Assembly (NCBI GenBank): GCA_965652545.1
Contig: CBFGWV010000266.1
Coordinates: 1 to 6,697 of the forward strand
DNA from: CBFGWV01 sp965652545
GTDB taxonomy: Bacteria > Pseudomonadota > Gammaproteobacteria > Competibacterales > Competibacteraceae
Reading direction: 5' to 3'
Length of the DNA: 6,697 nucleotides
The position numbers and the translations under genes are program-made. Positions 5,518 to 6,697 of this stretch are shown piece by piece (position 1 is the stretch's first letter; each line of letters starts with the position of its first letter). The notes beneath the pieces were generated by a model. That model worked only from the letters and a program-made list of their open reading frames with translations. It did not search any database and was not told the DNA's origin.

Positions 5518-6045
5518 ATGACGACGCTCATTCTCCCCGGTTACGACAACTCCGGCCCTACGCACTGGCAATCCTTGTGGGAGCGGGCCGATGATCGGCT
5601 GATTCGTGTCCAGCAGGACGATTGGCAGAACCCCGAGTGCGCGCAGTGGGCGCGACGGCTGGATGAGGCGATCGGCGCGGCGCCCGGCGATGTGGTGCTG
5701 GTGGGGCATAGCCTGGGGTCGTTGTTGGCGGTGTTCCGGCTGGCGCGGCGCGCGGCCGGTGTGCGCGCGGCGCTGTTGGTGGCGGTGCCGGACCCGGCCG
5801 GCCCGGCCTTTCCGGCGGCGGCCAAGGGGTTCGACGAGTTTCCACGTCAGCGGCTGCCGGTGCCGACCGTTGTGGTCGCCAGTAGCGATGATCCGTATGC
5901 CGGCCTGGCGTTTTCCCGGGCTTGCGCGCGCGACTGGGGCAGTGAATTTGTCGAGCTGGGCGCCTATGGTCACATCAACGGTGACAGTGGGCTCAGGGAT
6001 TGGCCATGGGGCCGCGAGCAGCTGGCACGACTCTGGAGCGTTTGA
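5518..6045 (+). CDS. RBBP9/YdeN-type serine hydrolase
   Basis: A 175-residue cytoplasmic alpha/beta hydrolase of the small Ser_hydrolase (RBBP9/YdeN) family. The family opening ILPGYDNSGPTHWQSLWE is at residues 5-22. The nucleophile elbow is GHSLG with Ser65, the acid is in SSDDPY (probably Asp125), and the catalytic His is His152 in GHING; all three triad members are present, and length matches the family. No signal peptide is seen. The family acts as esterases or amidases, but natural substrates are mostly unknown. The stop overlaps the next start by one base (TGATG), so translation of the glycolipid-binding protein is likely coupled. The gene is divergent from the CdsA/PlsC operon, and together with its partner it may act on a lipid or glycolipid ester, which is an inference from neighbours only. 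Confidence 0.92.
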   Translation: MTTLILPGYDNSGPTHWQSLWERADDRLIRVQQDDWQNPECAQWARRLDEAIGAAPGDVVLVGHSLGSLLAVFRLARRAAGVRAALLVAVPDPAGPAFPAAAKGFDEFPRQRLPVPTVVVASSDDPYAGLAFSRACARDWGSEFVELGAYGHINGDSGLRDWPWGREQLARLWSV

Positions 6046-6605
6046 TGATTACCCAATCCATTCTTTGGCGGCGCCTGGAGAGCCCGGGCCACGAGTCGGC
6101 GCTGCTGACGGAGCAGGGCGACCATATCCTGCTGCGCGGGACGGCGGTGTTCGAGCATCAGGCCCATGGCAGCCGTCTGGATTACATGATCCGCTGCGAT
6201 CCGAACTGGGAGACGCGCCAGGTACGGGTGGCCGGTTGGGTCGGCGGCCAGTTGGTGGATATCCAGATGGTGGCGGACGATGAGCGCCGCTGGCGTTTGC
6301 ACGGGGTCGAGTGGACGGAGGTGCAAGGTGCGCTGGATGTCGATTTGCAGTTTTCACCGGCGACCAACCTGCTGCCGATCCGGCGTCTGGACCTGAAGGT
6401 GGGGGAGTCCGCCGTGGTTCGTGCGGCGTGGTTGCAGTTTCCCGCCTTTACCCTGGAGGCGCTGGATCAGGTGTACCGCCGCGTCGACGAGACGATTTAC
6501 CAGTACGAGGCCGGCGACGGCAGCTTTACGGCCGAGTTGCTGGTCAATGACGCCGGTTTCGTCACCCACTACCCCGGTGGTTGGCTGGCCGAGGCCGAGC
6601 GCTAG
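6045..6605 (+). CDS. Putative glycolipid-binding protein (Glycolipid_bind family)
   Basis: A 186-residue protein matching the family annotated as putative glycolipid-binding. Features recognised are the N-terminal ILWRRLESPGHE (6-17), YMIRCDPNWETR (47-58), the very characteristic block DVDLQFSPATNLLPIRRL (98-115), the AAWLQFP strand (127-133), and the C-terminal FTAELLVNDAGFVTHYPG (161-178). The name of the family rests on limited evidence, so ligand binding is not certain. No signal peptide is present, suggesting a cytoplasmic protein. The frame is open back to 6000, but the ATG at 6045 has GGAG (6035-6038) 6 nt upstream and overlaps the hydrolase stop by one base, the usual coupled arrangement. 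The stop is followed, after 5 nt, by the twin-hairpin repeat. Confidence 0.88.
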   Translation: MITQSILWRRLESPGHESALLTEQGDHILLRGTAVFEHQAHGSRLDYMIRCDPNWETRQVRVAGWVGGQLVDIQMVADDERRWRLHGVEWTEVQGALDVDLQFSPATNLLPIRRLDLKVGESAVVRAAWLQFPAFTLEALDQVYRRVDETIYQYEAGDGSFTAELLVNDAGFVTHYPGGWLAEAER

Positions 6606-6610
6606 GGCGT

Positions 6611-6658
6611 CCCCTGGGATCACCGGTTTGTAACCGGTAGCCGGCCAAGGGCTGGCCG
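6611..6658 (+). repeat. Twin-hairpin repeat module, right copy
   Basis: Second copy of the module at 306-353, in the same orientation, 40 of 48 positions identical. Hairpin 1 pairs 6622-6627 (ACCGGT) with 6633-6638 (ACCGGT) around the same TTGTA loop. Hairpin 2 pairs 6640-6646 (GCCGGCC) with 6650-6656 (GGCTGGC) around AAG, with one G-U pair. It starts 5 nt after the stop of the glycolipid-binding protein gene, so in the transcript it could act as a 3' stabilising or weak terminating structure, although no T tract follows. Confidence 0.8.
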
Positions 6659-6697
6659 AGGGTCCGGTGGTGTCCTCGCCCATCTCCCGCCTTTCGG

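Overview
The window looks like chromosomal DNA from a GC-rich Pseudomonadota, most likely a gammaproteobacterium. The evidence is the family content (DUF4124 protein, TfoX N-terminal domain protein, YnbB-type CdsA paralogue, RBBP9-type serine hydrolase, putative glycolipid-binding protein), the GC-rich codon use and the GGAG-type ribosome binding sites. An Alcanivorax-, Halomonas- or Pseudomonas-like host would fit, but I cannot settle the genus.

Layout. Bases 1-487 hold no convincing gene. They contain a non-coding repeat: a perfect 31-bp inverted repeat (127-157 / 210-240), then a 48-nt twin-hairpin module (306-353). A second copy of that module lies at the other end of the window (6611-6658). 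Next, on the + strand, come an orphan periplasmic solute-binding protein (488-1213) and a small single-pass membrane protein of unknown function (1227-1592). Converging on these is a minus-strand cluster, in transcription order: CdsA-family phosphatidate cytidylyltransferase (4395-5327), PlsC-family acyltransferase (3739-4395, overlapping by one base), TfoX N-terminal domain protein (3393-3725), a histidine-rich polytopic membrane protein of unknown function (2188-3378), and an exported DUF4124 protein (1606-2118) that may have its own promoter. A 190-bp divergent intergenic region with a 7-bp AT-rich tandem array (5349-5390) separates this cluster from a translationally coupled + strand pair: an RBBP9-type serine hydrolase (5518-6045) and a putative glycolipid-binding protein (6045-6605).

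How the genes fit together. PlsC makes phosphatidic acid and CdsA converts it to CDP-diacylglycerol, so the minus cluster is a lipid-synthesis operon that has also taken in a TfoX-domain protein and an unknown membrane protein with conserved-looking histidines. The divergent pair, a hydrolase and a predicted glycolipid binder, may also act on lipids, which would make 2.2-6.6 kb a lipid/envelope neighbourhood. That link is inference.

The strongest unexplained signal is non-coding. The two twin-hairpin copies differ at 8 of 48 positions. Seven of those differences keep a stem paired (three full compensatory pairs and one G-C to G-U change), and the eighth is in a loop. This pattern indicates selection on folded structure rather than on sequence or a protein. 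I see no CRISPR array, tRNA, rRNA or transposase.
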